NCBI GenBank assembly: GCA_016703535.1 | Contig: JADJBV010000001.1 | Span: 62,001-126,000, forward strand | Reading direction: 5' to 3' | Source of the DNA: Deltaproteobacteria bacterium | GTDB taxonomy: Bacteria > Myxococcota > Kuafuiibacteriia > Kuafuiibacteriales > Kuafuiibacteriaceae | DNA: 64,000 bases | Shown: one piece after another, positions 50,101 through 58,362 of the stretch | Layout of the letters: the number at the start of each line of letters is the position of its first letter | How positions within the stretch are numbered: position 1 is the stretch's first letter | Translations under genes and position numbers: made by a program | Notes under the pieces: generated by a model | Databases searched by the model: none | What the model was told of the DNA's origin: nothing | Seen by the model: only the letters and a program-made list of their open reading frames with translations

Positions 50101-50254
50101 GGTGGTGATCGGCGGCATCCTGTCGTCCACGCTGCTCACGCTCTTCGTGCTGCCCGCGGTCTACAGCTGGTTCGGCGGCCGAAAGCACCCTTGGACTGGA
50201 CACATGCGGGGCCCCGCCGAAGCGGTGGATACGCCACAGGAAGGTCAGTCATGA
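47108..50254 (+). CDS. czcA: CzcA-like heavy-metal RND efflux pump
   Basis: 1048 residues, the size of heavy-metal RND pumps, with the two-fold repeat of membrane segments and large periplasmic loops. The proton-relay motif GAIDFGLLVDGAVIIVEN (D396 onwards) has the three acidic residues that mark the HME-RND family. Early SSIDAVPDITNVQVQ-like sequence (LPIDAVPDITNVQVQIL) is conserved. It pumps divalent cations such as Zn, Cd or Co across the envelope; the exact ion is not told by sequence. Stop overlaps the ATPase start. Confidence 0.95.
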   Translation: MLQHIVQWSLRNRFLVLVLTAVVVALGVSAARTLPIDAVPDITNVQVQILTKAPALGPFEVERFVTVPVERSMSGLPQVTDLRSVSKFGLSQVTVVFEDDADIYRARQLVAERLQEARDVIPEGYGTPEIAPLSTGLGEVYQFEVRGPGRSPMELRSILEGYISPQLKGVPGVVEINTFGGELRTYQLELDPALLQSHRLSLRDVIEALQRSNGSAGGAYIERHREQLLVRGDGLIATLDDLGDTVIANGDDGTPILARHLGRVAFAPAVRHGAVTRDGNGEIVAGVVMMMLGENSRAVVDRVRTRVAQIQPTLPEGVTIVPFYDRTELIRSTISTVARNLAEGGILVIVVLFLFLRNLRAGLVVASLIPLSMLVAFLGMRATGLSGNLMSLGAIDFGLLVDGAVIIVENAVRRMSERSHALGRALTPVERDELVLSSSLEVRTATAFGELIIAIVYLPILTLEGIEGKMFRPMALTVVFALAGAFVLSITLAPVLASLMLPLHPKESEGRVITALRDRMARALDVVLRHRVATVSVAVGLLAGAIGLAATRGAEFIPELDEGAIALEVYRLPSTSLSEATRQTTALERALREFPEVETVVCKTGRSEIAMDPMGVEMTDVLVALKPRDTWRFGTREELVEAMEESLREHVPGIVFGFSQPIKMRMNELIAGSRADIALKLYGEDLEVLRERADALVRVLRAVPGAQDVRAEQITGLPMLRVHVDRQAAARYGVRVQDVLDTVAALGGIQVTQVYEGALRYAVEVRFDPATRTELSLLESLPVGASGGQTVPLSQVADLEEETGPAQVSREDLERRVTVQVNVRGRDIASFVADAQRRVEREVPLPARYRLEWGGQFEHLQAATERLTLVIPLALLLIFVLLYTSFGAARPAAIIFLNVPFAVTGGIAALVLRGMPLSISAGVGFIALFGVAVLNGLVLVSTARQHEEEGATATEAVKRAAVERLRPVLMTALVAALGFVPMALSHGSGAEVQRPLATVVIGGILSSTLLTLFVLPAVYSWFGGRKHPWTGHMRGPAEAVDTPQEGQS

Positions 50255-52377
50255 GCAGTGGAACGACGAGACTCGAGGTGCGCGTGCAGCACCTCGACTG
50301 CGAGAACGAGGCGGCGAAGATCGAGTCGGGCCTCCGGGGTCACGAAGGCGTCGTCGAGGTTCGGACGTTCCCGAAGGCGGGCAAGGTGGCCTTGATGTTC
50401 GAGCCCGCGAAGACCTCACGCGAGGCGCTCGAGGGGGCGCTGACCTCGCTCGGGTTCCCCGTGGCCCGCGAGGCGGAGCCCGAAGCGTCCGGCCTGTGGA
50501 GCCCGAAGGTACTCGCATCCATCGCGTCTGGCGTGCTCCTCGCAGTCGGCTGGGGTCTTGCTCGCACGCTGACTGTGGGCTGGCCGAGCCTAATTGCATT
50601 CGGGCTCGCGATCCTGGTCGGCGGCTATTTCTTCGCGCGCGAGGGACTCGAGAAGCTCTGGAGAAAGCGGGTCGTGGGGATCGAGGTGTTGATGTCCACG
50701 GCGGCCCTCGGCGCGGCGGCGCTTGGTGAGCCGCTCGAGGCGGCGATGCTGGTCTTCCTGTACTCGATCAGCGAGGCCGCGGAGGGCTTCACCGAGCAGA
50801 AGACGCGGGCGGCTGTGCGCGCCTTGATGAAGCTCGTTCCGAAGGTGGCGCTCGTGCGTCGCGACGGTGTCGACGTGGAGGTCCCCGTCGAGAGCCTCGC
50901 CGTGGGAGACGTGTTCATCGTGCGTCCCGGGGAGTCCGTCGCCACCGACGGCGAAGTCGTGCGAGGAGAGACGTCGATCGACCAGGCGCCGGTCACCGGC
51001 GAGAGCGTCCCTGTGAAGAAGGCCGCAGGCGACGAGGTGTTCGCGGGGACGATCAACGCCGAGGGCGTGATCGAGGTGCGCGCCACGAAGACGTACCAGG
51101 AGAACACGGTCGCGAAGATCATCCACCTCGTGGAGGAAGCGCAGGAGAAGAAGGGTGAGCAGCAGCGCTTCATCGAACGCTTCGGCGCGCGCTACAGCCC
51201 GGCCGTCCTCGCCGGTGGCGTGCTCATCGCAGCGGTGCTGGTGTTCGCGCTCGGCTTCTCGCTGACTGCGGCCTTGCATCGGGCGGTCGTCTTCGTCGTG
51301 GCGGCTGCGCCGTGTGCGCTCGTCATCTCGGTGCCGATCACGCTCGTCGCGGCGCTCGGGACAGGTGCCCGCAACGGCGTCCTCATCAAGGGCGGTGTCA
51401 TCCTCGAGCGTCTCGCCACGATCCGGACCATCGCGCTCGACAAGACCGGCACCCTGACTCGCGGCGAGCCTGCCGTGACCGATGTCCTTCGGCTGGACGC
51501 GAGTCCTCACGCGGAGAGCGAGATGCTGTCTCGCCTCGCGACCGTCGAATCGCGAAGCGAGCATCCGGTCGCACGCGCCATCGTGGCGCATGCTCGCGCG
51601 CGCGGCTTGGCCGTCGGCGAGGCCACCGACGTACGTGCGTTGCCTGGCGCGGGTGTCGTCGCGACGATCGATGGAGTGGAGCTCCTGGTCGGCAGGCTCG
51701 GCCTCTTCGAGGGCACCGCCGGGAACGCAGCTGAGGCGATGGCGGAGGTCCGGCGCCTCGAGGACGCTGGCAAGACGGCCATCGTCGCTGGGACCTCCTC
51801 GAGCGTCTGGTGCGTGGTGGCCGTGCAAGATGCCGTGCGTGACGAGGCCGCCGAAGCCGTTCGTCTGCTGCACGCGCGTGGGGTTGACCTCGTCGTACTC
51901 TCGGGCGACCAGAGGGTCGCGGTCGAACGCGTGGCCTCGACGCTCGGGATCAAGCGGTTCCACGGCGCGCTGAAGCCCGAAGACAAGCTCGCCGAGATCC
52001 GCTCCCTGGCCGCGAGGGCCCCGATCGCGATGGTCGGCGACGGAGTGAACGACGCCCCGGCGCTCGCGCAGGCGACCGTCGGCGTGGCGATGGGCGCAGC
52101 TGGCACCGACGTCGCGCTCGAGACAGCAGACGTCGCGTTGATGGGAGACGACCTTCGTCGCCTCGCCTTCGCGCTCGCGCTCGCCCAGCGCACCCAGCAG
52201 GTCGTCCGCCAGAACCTCGTGCTCTCCATCCTCGTGATCGGCACCCTCGCAGTCGGCGCGGTGGCTGGCGTGTTCAGCCTTCCAGTGGCGGTCCTAGTTC
52301 ATGAGATCAGCGAGTTTATCGTCATCGGCAGCGGGCTCAGGCTGCTGCGTGCGCCGAGCGCAGGAGCCGCAGCATGA
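50251..52377 (+). CDS. P1B-type heavy-metal ATPase with APC motif
   Basis: 708 residues. An N-terminal HMA-like domain keeps only one Cys (HLDCENEAAKIESGL). The core has PVTGESVPV, phosphorylation site D397 in DKTGTLTRGEP, and GDGVNDAPALAQATVGVAMG. The transmembrane metal motif is A353-P354-C355 (AAAPCALVISVP), one Cys short of the CPC of Cu and Zn/Cd pumps, and the last segment is LVHEISEFIVIGSG. It exports a divalent metal from the cytosol to the periplasm, where CzcCBA can take it up. Fully coupled to czcA (ATGA). Confidence 0.9.
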   Translation: MSSGTTRLEVRVQHLDCENEAAKIESGLRGHEGVVEVRTFPKAGKVALMFEPAKTSREALEGALTSLGFPVAREAEPEASGLWSPKVLASIASGVLLAVGWGLARTLTVGWPSLIAFGLAILVGGYFFAREGLEKLWRKRVVGIEVLMSTAALGAAALGEPLEAAMLVFLYSISEAAEGFTEQKTRAAVRALMKLVPKVALVRRDGVDVEVPVESLAVGDVFIVRPGESVATDGEVVRGETSIDQAPVTGESVPVKKAAGDEVFAGTINAEGVIEVRATKTYQENTVAKIIHLVEEAQEKKGEQQRFIERFGARYSPAVLAGGVLIAAVLVFALGFSLTAALHRAVVFVVAAAPCALVISVPITLVAALGTGARNGVLIKGGVILERLATIRTIALDKTGTLTRGEPAVTDVLRLDASPHAESEMLSRLATVESRSEHPVARAIVAHARARGLAVGEATDVRALPGAGVVATIDGVELLVGRLGLFEGTAGNAAEAMAEVRRLEDAGKTAIVAGTSSSVWCVVAVQDAVRDEAAEAVRLLHARGVDLVVLSGDQRVAVERVASTLGIKRFHGALKPEDKLAEIRSLAARAPIAMVGDGVNDAPALAQATVGVAMGAAGTDVALETADVALMGDDLRRLAFALALAQRTQQVVRQNLVLSILVIGTLAVGAVAGVFSLPVAVLVHEISEFIVIGSGLRLLRAPSAGAAA

Positions 52378-53780
52378 GCACGACGAGCCCGCGTGTCCTT
52401 CCCTTGATCCTCGATGCCCGCCGAACGCTGAAAGGAGGCGCGGCCGCGATCGCCGAGCGGCAGCGCGCCCGTTTCGCCGAGATCGTGGCATTTGCCCGCG
52501 CCAACTCGCCCTACTATCGCGAGCTCTACCGGGACCTGCCGGAGCGGATCGAGGATGCGCGCAGCCTGCCGATCACCGACAAGAAGAAGCTGATGGCTCG
52601 CTTCGACGACTGGGCCACCGACCGTGACGTCACGCTCGAACAGGCGCGCGCGTTCATCGACAACCCAGAGCTCATCGGGGAGCGGTTTCTGGGGAAGTAC
52701 ATCGTGTCCACCACCTCGGGCACGACGGGGACCCCAGGGATCTTCATCTACGACGACCGGACCATGGCCGTGGTCAGCGCTGCACTCTTCCGATGGTTCA
52801 GCGCCTGGCTCACCGCCGCCGATGTACTGCGGCTCCTCGCCCGCGGCGGGCGCATGTCGATGCTGATGGCGACGGGTGGCCACTTCGCTTCCGCTACCGC
52901 CGCTGCTCGCTTGCGCAAGGAGCCCCGACGCGCACAGCGGATCCAGGCCCTCTCCGTGCACATGCCGATGCAGGAGCTTGTCAAAGAGCTCAACCGCTTT
53001 CAGCCGGCCGCCGTTGCGCCCTACGCGAGCTTGGCCGCGTTGCTCGCCGACGAGCAAGAGGCCGGCCGACTTCACATCAATCCCGTCTTCATGGTGCTTT
53101 CGGCCGAGGGGCTTCCGTTAGCTGAATACGACCGGATCGCCAGGGCGTTCGGCACCAAGGTTGGCAACAGCTACGCGGCCTGCGAGTGCATGCATCTCAG
53201 CTACATGTGCCGCGAGGGTTGGCTGCACGTCAACGCCGACTGGGTCCTCTTGGAGCCGGTCGATGCCGACCACCGGCCGACGCCACCGGGCCAACACTCG
53301 CACACGGTCCTCATCAGCAACCTCGTCAACCGCGCGCAGCCGATCCTCCGCTACGATCTCGGCGACAGCGTCCTCCAGCGCCCCGATGCGTGCCCATGCG
53401 GCAATCCGCTGCCGGCGATTCGCGTCCAGGGCCGCGCGGCAGACGTGCTGACCTTCTTCACGCAAGGCGGTGAGCGGGTCGCGATCCCGCCGCTCGCGTT
53501 CGGGCTGTTTGGTGACCGGCCGGGCATCGAGCTGTTCCAGATCGTGCAGGCCTCGCCGACCAACCTGCGAGTCCGCCTGCGAATGGTCGCTGGCATCGAC
53601 ACGGAACGCGTGTGGCACTCGCTGCAGACCGACATCCAGCACCTGCTCGCGGAGCGCAAGCTTGGACACGTCACCGTCGAGCGCGCACAGGAACCCCCGG
53701 AGCAGTCGACCGGCGGCAAGTTTCGCCAGGTCATCCCCTTGGGCACAGGCTCGACCGAACACGAAAGGAAGAAACCATGA
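52374..53780 (+). CDS. Phenylacetate-CoA ligase-like adenylate-forming enzyme
   Basis: 468 residues. The ANL-superfamily phosphate loop is STTSGTTGTPGIFIYDD (residues ~105-120), and NSYAACECMHLSYMC, HTVLISNLVNRAQPILRYDLGDSV and a C-terminal GRAADVL complete the PaaK/CapK pattern, although a catalytic Lys is not obvious. Family members activate carboxylic acids with ATP. The start overlaps the ATPase stop and the stop overlaps the next start, so it belongs to the metal operon. Its substrate is unknown; such an enzyme is not a usual metal-resistance gene. Confidence 0.8.
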   Translation: MSTTSPRVLPLILDARRTLKGGAAAIAERQRARFAEIVAFARANSPYYRELYRDLPERIEDARSLPITDKKKLMARFDDWATDRDVTLEQARAFIDNPELIGERFLGKYIVSTTSGTTGTPGIFIYDDRTMAVVSAALFRWFSAWLTAADVLRLLARGGRMSMLMATGGHFASATAAARLRKEPRRAQRIQALSVHMPMQELVKELNRFQPAAVAPYASLAALLADEQEAGRLHINPVFMVLSAEGLPLAEYDRIARAFGTKVGNSYAACECMHLSYMCREGWLHVNADWVLLEPVDADHRPTPPGQHSHTVLISNLVNRAQPILRYDLGDSVLQRPDACPCGNPLPAIRVQGRAADVLTFFTQGGERVAIPPLAFGLFGDRPGIELFQIVQASPTNLRVRLRMVAGIDTERVWHSLQTDIQHLLAERKLGHVTVERAQEPPEQSTGGKFRQVIPLGTGSTEHERKKP

Positions 53781-54163
53781 ATATCGGCATGAAGAAGACC
53801 CTGGCGATGTCGTTCGACGACGCCCTGACCAAGGTGCCTGAGGCGCTCAAGAGCGAGGGCTTCGGCGTTCTCACGGAGATCGATGTCCAGAAGACGCTCG
53901 CGCAGAAGCTGCAGGTCTCCTTTCGGAAGTATCGAATCCTCGGCGCGTGCAACCCGACGCTCGCCCACCGCGCGCTGTCGACGGAGATCGACGCCGGCGT
54001 GATGCTCCCGTGCAACGTCATCCTCTACGAGAGAGATGACGGACGGACGGTCGTGAACATCGTGGATCCGCTCCAGACGCTGGCGCGCGAGTCGGCTCCG
54101 CTGGAGGCGATCGCGAAGGAGGCACGCGAGCTGCTGGAGCGCGCGCTCCAGCAGCTCGGTTGA
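53777..54163 (+). CDS. DUF302-family protein
   Basis: 128 residues from an ATG overlapping the previous stop. The family pattern SFDDALTKVPEALKSEGFGVLTEIDVQKTLAQKL, YRILGACNPTLAHRAL and MLPCNVILYERDDGRTVVNIVDP is complete. The DUF302 fold is compact alpha/beta; two conserved Cys could bind metal or thiol. Ends the first efflux operon. Confidence 0.85.
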   Translation: MNIGMKKTLAMSFDDALTKVPEALKSEGFGVLTEIDVQKTLAQKLQVSFRKYRILGACNPTLAHRALSTEIDAGVMLPCNVILYERDDGRTVVNIVDPLQTLARESAPLEAIAKEARELLERALQQLG

Positions 54164-54223
54164 GGCACGCTCGGACCGGACAGGTTCGGGTCCCGTGGGG
54201 TAATGACTGAGGCTGACCGGGGC

Positions 54224-54267
54224 TCGACAACGGGGATGGGAGCATCTACTATAACGGTTAGTAGATG
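54224..54267 (+). promoter_or_regulatory. Promoter and palindromic operator of blaI-like gene
   Basis: TCGACA (54224-54229), 17-base spacer and TACTAT (54247-54252) make a good promoter. Over the -10 lies a perfect 9-base inverted repeat, CATCTACTA (54243-54251) and TAGTAGATG (54259-54267), with a 7-base centre, the form of BlaI/CopY operators. The same half-site recurs at 55767-55776. Confidence 0.75.
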
Positions 54268-54290
54268 ACCAGCCACCGGAGGAGCCAGCC

Positions 54291-54707
54291 GTGACGTTCC
54301 GCCTTCGACCAGGGAAGAAGGGCCTCGAACTCCGTCTTCACGACCTCGAGGCCACCATCATGGACGTGGTGTGGGGCAAGCAGCTCTCGTCCTTCGCCGT
54401 CGGTGACGTGCTCGCCATCCTCGAGAAGCAGCGGGACATCGCCTACACCACGGTGATGACGACGGTGACGCGGCTCTACGAGAAGGGGATCCTCGAGCGA
54501 GAGCGCGACGGCAAGCGGTATCTGTACTCGCCCAAGCTCAGTCGGGAAGAGTTCCTGCAATCGACGGCGCGTGAAGTGTTGGACGAGGCGGTGGGTGGCC
54601 ATCAAGCGATGGCCATGCTCGCGGAGAAGGTCTCCGAGGCCTCGGCCGGCGAGCTCGACGACCTCGAGGCGCTCATCCAGAAGCGACGAGAGGAACTCGA
54701 CGCGTGA
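54291..54707 (+). CDS. BlaI/MecI/CopY-family repressor
   Basis: 138 residues from a GTG behind CCGGAGGAGCC. Winged-helix core LHDLEATIMDVVWGKQLSSFAVGDVLAILEKQRDIAYTTVMTTVTRLYEKGILERERDGKRYLYSP, as in BlaI; the C-terminus is a dimer-forming helix. No CxCx4CxC copper motif of CopY, so signal probably comes from the M56 protease encoded next (4-base overlap). Targets: its own promoter and czcC2. Confidence 0.88.
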   Translation: MTFRLRPGKKGLELRLHDLEATIMDVVWGKQLSSFAVGDVLAILEKQRDIAYTTVMTTVTRLYEKGILERERDGKRYLYSPKLSREEFLQSTAREVLDEAVGGHQAMAMLAEKVSEASAGELDDLEALIQKRREELDA

Positions 54708-55726
54708 TCGAGGCGACCTTCCCGCTGCTCGGCACGGCGTTCGTCGTGCTCATCGTGCTCCCCGCGTTCGCGCTGCTCGCGAAGGCGGGTCTTGTAATGC
54801 TCGAGCGCGACGAAGTGGGAGGGCCCCTTCACGGCCTCAACCTGCGTTACGTGCTCCTGACGGGCTCGAGCGCGCTTCCCGTCGCGTGGCTGCTCTCGGC
54901 GGGCCTGCATCAGGCCGAAACCGGGAAGTCCGCGCTCGCGTGCTTGCTCGATCACGACACAGCCGAGCTGTGCTTCGAGCCGGGCTTCTTCGCGCTCATG
55001 CTGGCGGGCGCCATTCTCGCCTCGTCGATCGGCGTGATCCGGAGGCATCGAGGTGTACGAGCCTCTTCATCGGACGCCGCGCGCACGCTCCTGCAACGTG
55101 TCGCCCGCATCACCTCGAGCGATCCCGTGCTCGCCGGTCTTGGTGATCGCGTTGTGGTCACCGACGACGATGGCTTCGCGCTCGGCACCCATGGGCTACT
55201 GAAGCCGCGCGTGTTCGTCGGGACCGCGTTCGCCGAGCGACTCTCCGACGAGATGCTCGCGAGCGCGCTCGGGCATGAGGCTGAGCATGTCCGCGCGCTC
55301 GATCCGCTCCGCTACCTGATCCTTCAGCTCGCGCTCGCCGTGAACCCGTTCGGGCGGTTCTTGCTCGAGCCGCATGCCGCTCGCTGGCAGGCCGCGCGCG
55401 AGGCGCATTGCGATCGCGAAGCCGTCATCCTGGGAGCGGCTCCGCTGCCGCTCGCGGACGCCATCGTGAGAGCGGCGCGGCCCGGTGCTCGTGAGGTCGT
55501 CGCGCTCGGCGCGCGCGACACAGCAGTCCTCAAGTTCCGCATCGGTATGTTGCTCGCCTTCTCCGAGCGCGCTCCCGCCCGCTGTTGTCACCAGGGTCCC
55601 TCGGCCTTTCCGGTGGCGTTCGTCCTCCTGCTCATCGCGCTGCTCCTGCCGCACCAGACCGGCACCGCAGCGCTCGATGTGCTCCACACGGGCGCGGAGC
55701 ACGCGCTCACCTACTTCTGGCGCTGA
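54704..55726 (+). CDS. M56-family (BlaR1-like) membrane protease
   Basis: 340 residues. Three hydrophobic segments in the first 150 residues and one near the end flank the zinc site H191-E192-A193-E194-H195, and the later REAHCDREA gives the third ligand. It lacks the penicillin-binding sensor domain of BlaR1/MecR1; the only exposed loop (residues ~60-90) contains Cys and His (SAGLHQAETGKSALACLLDHDTAELC), which could sense metal. By family it should inactivate the BlaI-like repressor by cleavage. The sensing role is inference. Confidence 0.8.
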   Translation: MIEATFPLLGTAFVVLIVLPAFALLAKAGLVMLERDEVGGPLHGLNLRYVLLTGSSALPVAWLLSAGLHQAETGKSALACLLDHDTAELCFEPGFFALMLAGAILASSIGVIRRHRGVRASSSDAARTLLQRVARITSSDPVLAGLGDRVVVTDDDGFALGTHGLLKPRVFVGTAFAERLSDEMLASALGHEAEHVRALDPLRYLILQLALAVNPFGRFLLEPHAARWQAAREAHCDREAVILGAAPLPLADAIVRAARPGAREVVALGARDTAVLKFRIGMLLAFSERAPARCCHQGPSAFPVAFVLLLIALLLPHQTGTAALDVLHTGAEHALTYFWR

Positions 55727-55769
55727 GGAACTCGATGACTCGATCGCACCGTACACGTTTGCCCGCATC

Positions 55770-55786
55770 TACTATGGTGCATAGTA
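55770..55786 (+). promoter_or_regulatory. Second BlaI-type operator, at czcC2 start
   Basis: TACTATG (55770-55776) and CATAGTA (55780-55786) with a 3-base centre are perfectly symmetric, and the left arm shares GCATCTACTAT with the blaI operator. It covers the ATG at 55774, so repressor binding could block initiation of the czcCBA2 transcript. Confidence 0.6.
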
Positions 55787-57174
55787 ATACCGCGCTCGCC
55801 GTGACGTTCTCACTGCTCGTCGGCGCATGCGCGCACGCAGCTCCGACGAGGAGCGCGGTCGACGCTCGCGAGGCGCCGCCGCCCCATCTTCGTGGTCCCG
55901 CCGATGGTGGAGCCGATCTTGGCCACGCCGAGCACAGCGATCCGGTGCCCGATCCCACCGCAGGGAGCGAGGTGTCGCTCGGCGGTATCTTGGCGTTCGC
56001 TGATCAGCGGTCGCCCGTCCTCACGGTCGCGCGAAGCACACGCTCGCGCGCAGAAGCCGCACGTGTGGCTGCTTCGATCCTCCTGCCCACGAACCCCGAA
56101 GTGTCGGTCGCCGCTGGTCCGCGCTTCGGGATCTCGGGCACGGGCGTCGATGTCGACGTCACGCTGATGCAGCAGATCCAGATCGCGGGTGAACGAGGCG
56201 CGCGCATCGACGCCGCGGACGCACTGCGGGACCTCACCGACGCGGAGATCGAACAGATGCGCTGGGCTGTGCACTGCGACGTGCACGCCGCCTTTCATCG
56301 CTCCCTCGTCGAACAGGAGCGCATGCGCCTCGCCGAGCGCGTGGTGACCTTTCAGCAGGAGGTGCTGCGCGTCGTCGAGCGCCAGATCTCGGCGGGCGAG
56401 GCGGCGCCGCTCGCGCTTCGCCTGGCGCAGGCCGAGGTGGCCCAGGCGCAGCAGGTGCTTGTGGCCGCTCAGCAAGCCTTCCTCGCCTCGCGCCTGCGCC
56501 TCGCCCAGCTCTCCGGCTGGCCCGTCGCGACGCCGCCGATGCCGGCCGGTGCCGTCGACAGCCCCCGAGACCCGCCGCCACTCGACCGCCTCAGCGCAGT
56601 TGCTCGCGAGCGCCTCCCAAGCCTTCGCGCCGGTGCCGCACGGATCCGAGAGGCCGAGGCGCGATCGATGCTCGCCGACCGCGAGGCTTGGCCGCGTCCT
56701 TCGCTTGGCGTGCAGTACCGACGCGAAGGCAACCCGACCACCGAGGGCGCGTACGACATCGTGATGGGCGTCGTCTCGATCCCCATCCCGAGCTTCCAAC
56801 TCAACCAGGGCGAGCGCGCGAGGGCACGCGCCGATGTGACGGTCGCGGAGGCCGAGCTGGACGCGTCGCGACGCTTGCTCGACGGCCAGATCGCCGAAGC
56901 CCGCAGCGAGGTCGTCGCGGCCGCCGCCCGCACGCGCGCCTACGGGACGGAGATCCTCCCGCGCTTCGAGGAGAACCTTACGTTGCTGCGCCGCTCGTTC
57001 GAGCTGGGCGAGATCGACATCCTCGCGCTCTCCACGGGGCGCGAACGCTTCCTGCGCATCCAGAGCGACGCGCTCGGCGCGCAGCAGGACTACTTCGTCG
57101 CGTTGGCCGGACTCGAGCGGGTCGTCGGCGTCGACCTTTGGCGCGATGACCACCACGAGGAGAGCACCCCATGA
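55774..57174 (+). CDS. czcC: CzcC-like outer-membrane efflux lipoprotein
   Basis: 466 residues from the ATG at 55774 (an ATG at 55735 behind CTGAGGAACTC is an alternative, which would place the operator inside the gene). ALAVTFSLLVGACAH is a lipobox, so this CzcC is acylated, unlike the first. TolC helical repeats are visible, with ILLPTNPEVSVAAGPRFGI, QQIQIAGERGARIDAAD and the late PIPSFQLNQGERARARADV. Coupled by a 4-base overlap to czcB2. Confidence 0.85.
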   Translation: MVHSNTALAVTFSLLVGACAHAAPTRSAVDAREAPPPHLRGPADGGADLGHAEHSDPVPDPTAGSEVSLGGILAFADQRSPVLTVARSTRSRAEAARVAASILLPTNPEVSVAAGPRFGISGTGVDVDVTLMQQIQIAGERGARIDAADALRDLTDAEIEQMRWAVHCDVHAAFHRSLVEQERMRLAERVVTFQQEVLRVVERQISAGEAAPLALRLAQAEVAQAQQVLVAAQQAFLASRLRLAQLSGWPVATPPMPAGAVDSPRDPPPLDRLSAVARERLPSLRAGAARIREAEARSMLADREAWPRPSLGVQYRREGNPTTEGAYDIVMGVVSIPIPSFQLNQGERARARADVTVAEAELDASRRLLDGQIAEARSEVVAAAARTRAYGTEILPRFEENLTLLRRSFELGEIDILALSTGRERFLRIQSDALGAQQDYFVALAGLERVVGVDLWRDDHHEESTP

Positions 57175-58352
57175 ACCGCATGCTTCTGACTTCCTTCCTA
57201 GTCGCTTTGCTGACTTCAGCCTGCAACAAGGGCGGCAGCGCTGGCGATCACGCAGAGGAAGGTGGGCACGCCGACGAGGGTCACGCCGAAGAGGCCGGCC
57301 ATGGCGAAGGCGAGCATGAGAACGAGGTGCATCTCTCGGCGGAGGCGCTCGAGCGTGCAGGCATCCGTGTCGCTGCCGCTGAGCGGCGCGCGCTGACGGG
57401 CGGCGTCGCCATCCCAGCCGAAGTGCAGTTCGAGCCAAGCAGCACGGCGCACGTCGGCCCGCTGGTGCCCGGCCGCATTACCCGCGTCTCGGTAGCGCTG
57501 GGCGATCGAGTGCGCCGCGGTCAGCTCCTCGGCGTCGTCGCGTCCAGCGACGTGTCGACGGCCCGCTCGCGGCTGGACCAGGCGCGCGCGAGACTCGCCG
57601 CCGCCGAGTCCACGCTGCGACGCCAGCAGCAGCTCTCGACCGAGGGCATCGGCGCGCAACGATCGCTCATCGATGCCGAAGCGCAGGTAGGCGAGCTACG
57701 CGCCGAGGTCGAAGGGCTGCGGCGTCAGCTCTCGGTGTTCGGCTCGGGGAGCGCGGGTGAGCTCGCGTTGACGGCACCAATCGACGGTGTCGTGGTCGCG
57801 GTGCATGGGACGCTGGGTGAGACCGCGACACCTGACCAGCCCGCGTTCATCATCACCGATCCCACGAAGGTCTGGGTGCGCGGCAATGTCCCGGAGCTCG
57901 AGCTGGCTCGCGTCCAAGCGGGCTCGGCCGCAGTCGTTCGCCTCCACGCGTTTCCCGACGTCACGATGCCCGGCACCATCACATACGTCGCGCCCGCTCT
58001 CGATGAGCGCACGCGCTCGCTGCCCGTTCGCGTGACGCTTCAGGCTCCCGACGCCCGTCTTCGCAGCGGTCTCTTCGGGAGCATCGAGCTGGTCGGCGGA
58101 AGCGCGGACGAGCGCGTGCTCGTTGTCCCGGCCGACGCGGTGGCGACCCTCGATGGCCAGACGGTGGTGTTCGTCCCCGCCGACGAACCGAACAGCTTCC
58201 GCCCTCAGCCTGTCGCGCTCGGCCGTCGCGCAGGCGGCTTCTTCGAGGTGCGATCGGGCCTGGATGAGGGTGCGCGCCTCGCCGTCAGCGGCGCCTTCAC
58301 GCTGAAGAGCGCGCTGCGCAGCGGCGAGCTCTCCGAAGGCCACGAGCACTGA
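57171..58352 (+). CDS. czcB: CzcB-like membrane fusion lipoprotein
   Basis: 393 residues. A lipobox (LVALLTSACNKG) anchors it. A His/Glu-rich stretch follows (residues ~22-55, with HAEEGGHADEGHAEEAGHGEGEHE), a likely metal-collecting tail. Then the adaptor layout: TAHVGPLVPGRITRVSVALGDRVRRGQLLGVV, a helical hairpin (SRLDQARARLAAAESTLRRQQQ), and APIDGVVVAVHGTLGET. Periplasmic adaptor for CzcA2. Confidence 0.9.
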   Translation: MNRMLLTSFLVALLTSACNKGGSAGDHAEEGGHADEGHAEEAGHGEGEHENEVHLSAEALERAGIRVAAAERRALTGGVAIPAEVQFEPSSTAHVGPLVPGRITRVSVALGDRVRRGQLLGVVASSDVSTARSRLDQARARLAAAESTLRRQQQLSTEGIGAQRSLIDAEAQVGELRAEVEGLRRQLSVFGSGSAGELALTAPIDGVVVAVHGTLGETATPDQPAFIITDPTKVWVRGNVPELELARVQAGSAAVVRLHAFPDVTMPGTITYVAPALDERTRSLPVRVTLQAPDARLRSGLFGSIELVGGSADERVLVVPADAVATLDGQTVVFVPADEPNSFRPQPVALGRRAGGFFEVRSGLDEGARLAVSGAFTLKSALRSGELSEGHEH

Positions 58353-58362
58353 GGGACACGCC

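Noticed and set aside
54291..55726. Beta-lactam resistance system
   Set aside because: No beta-lactamase or penicillin-binding sensor domain is present; the neighbours are metal pumps.
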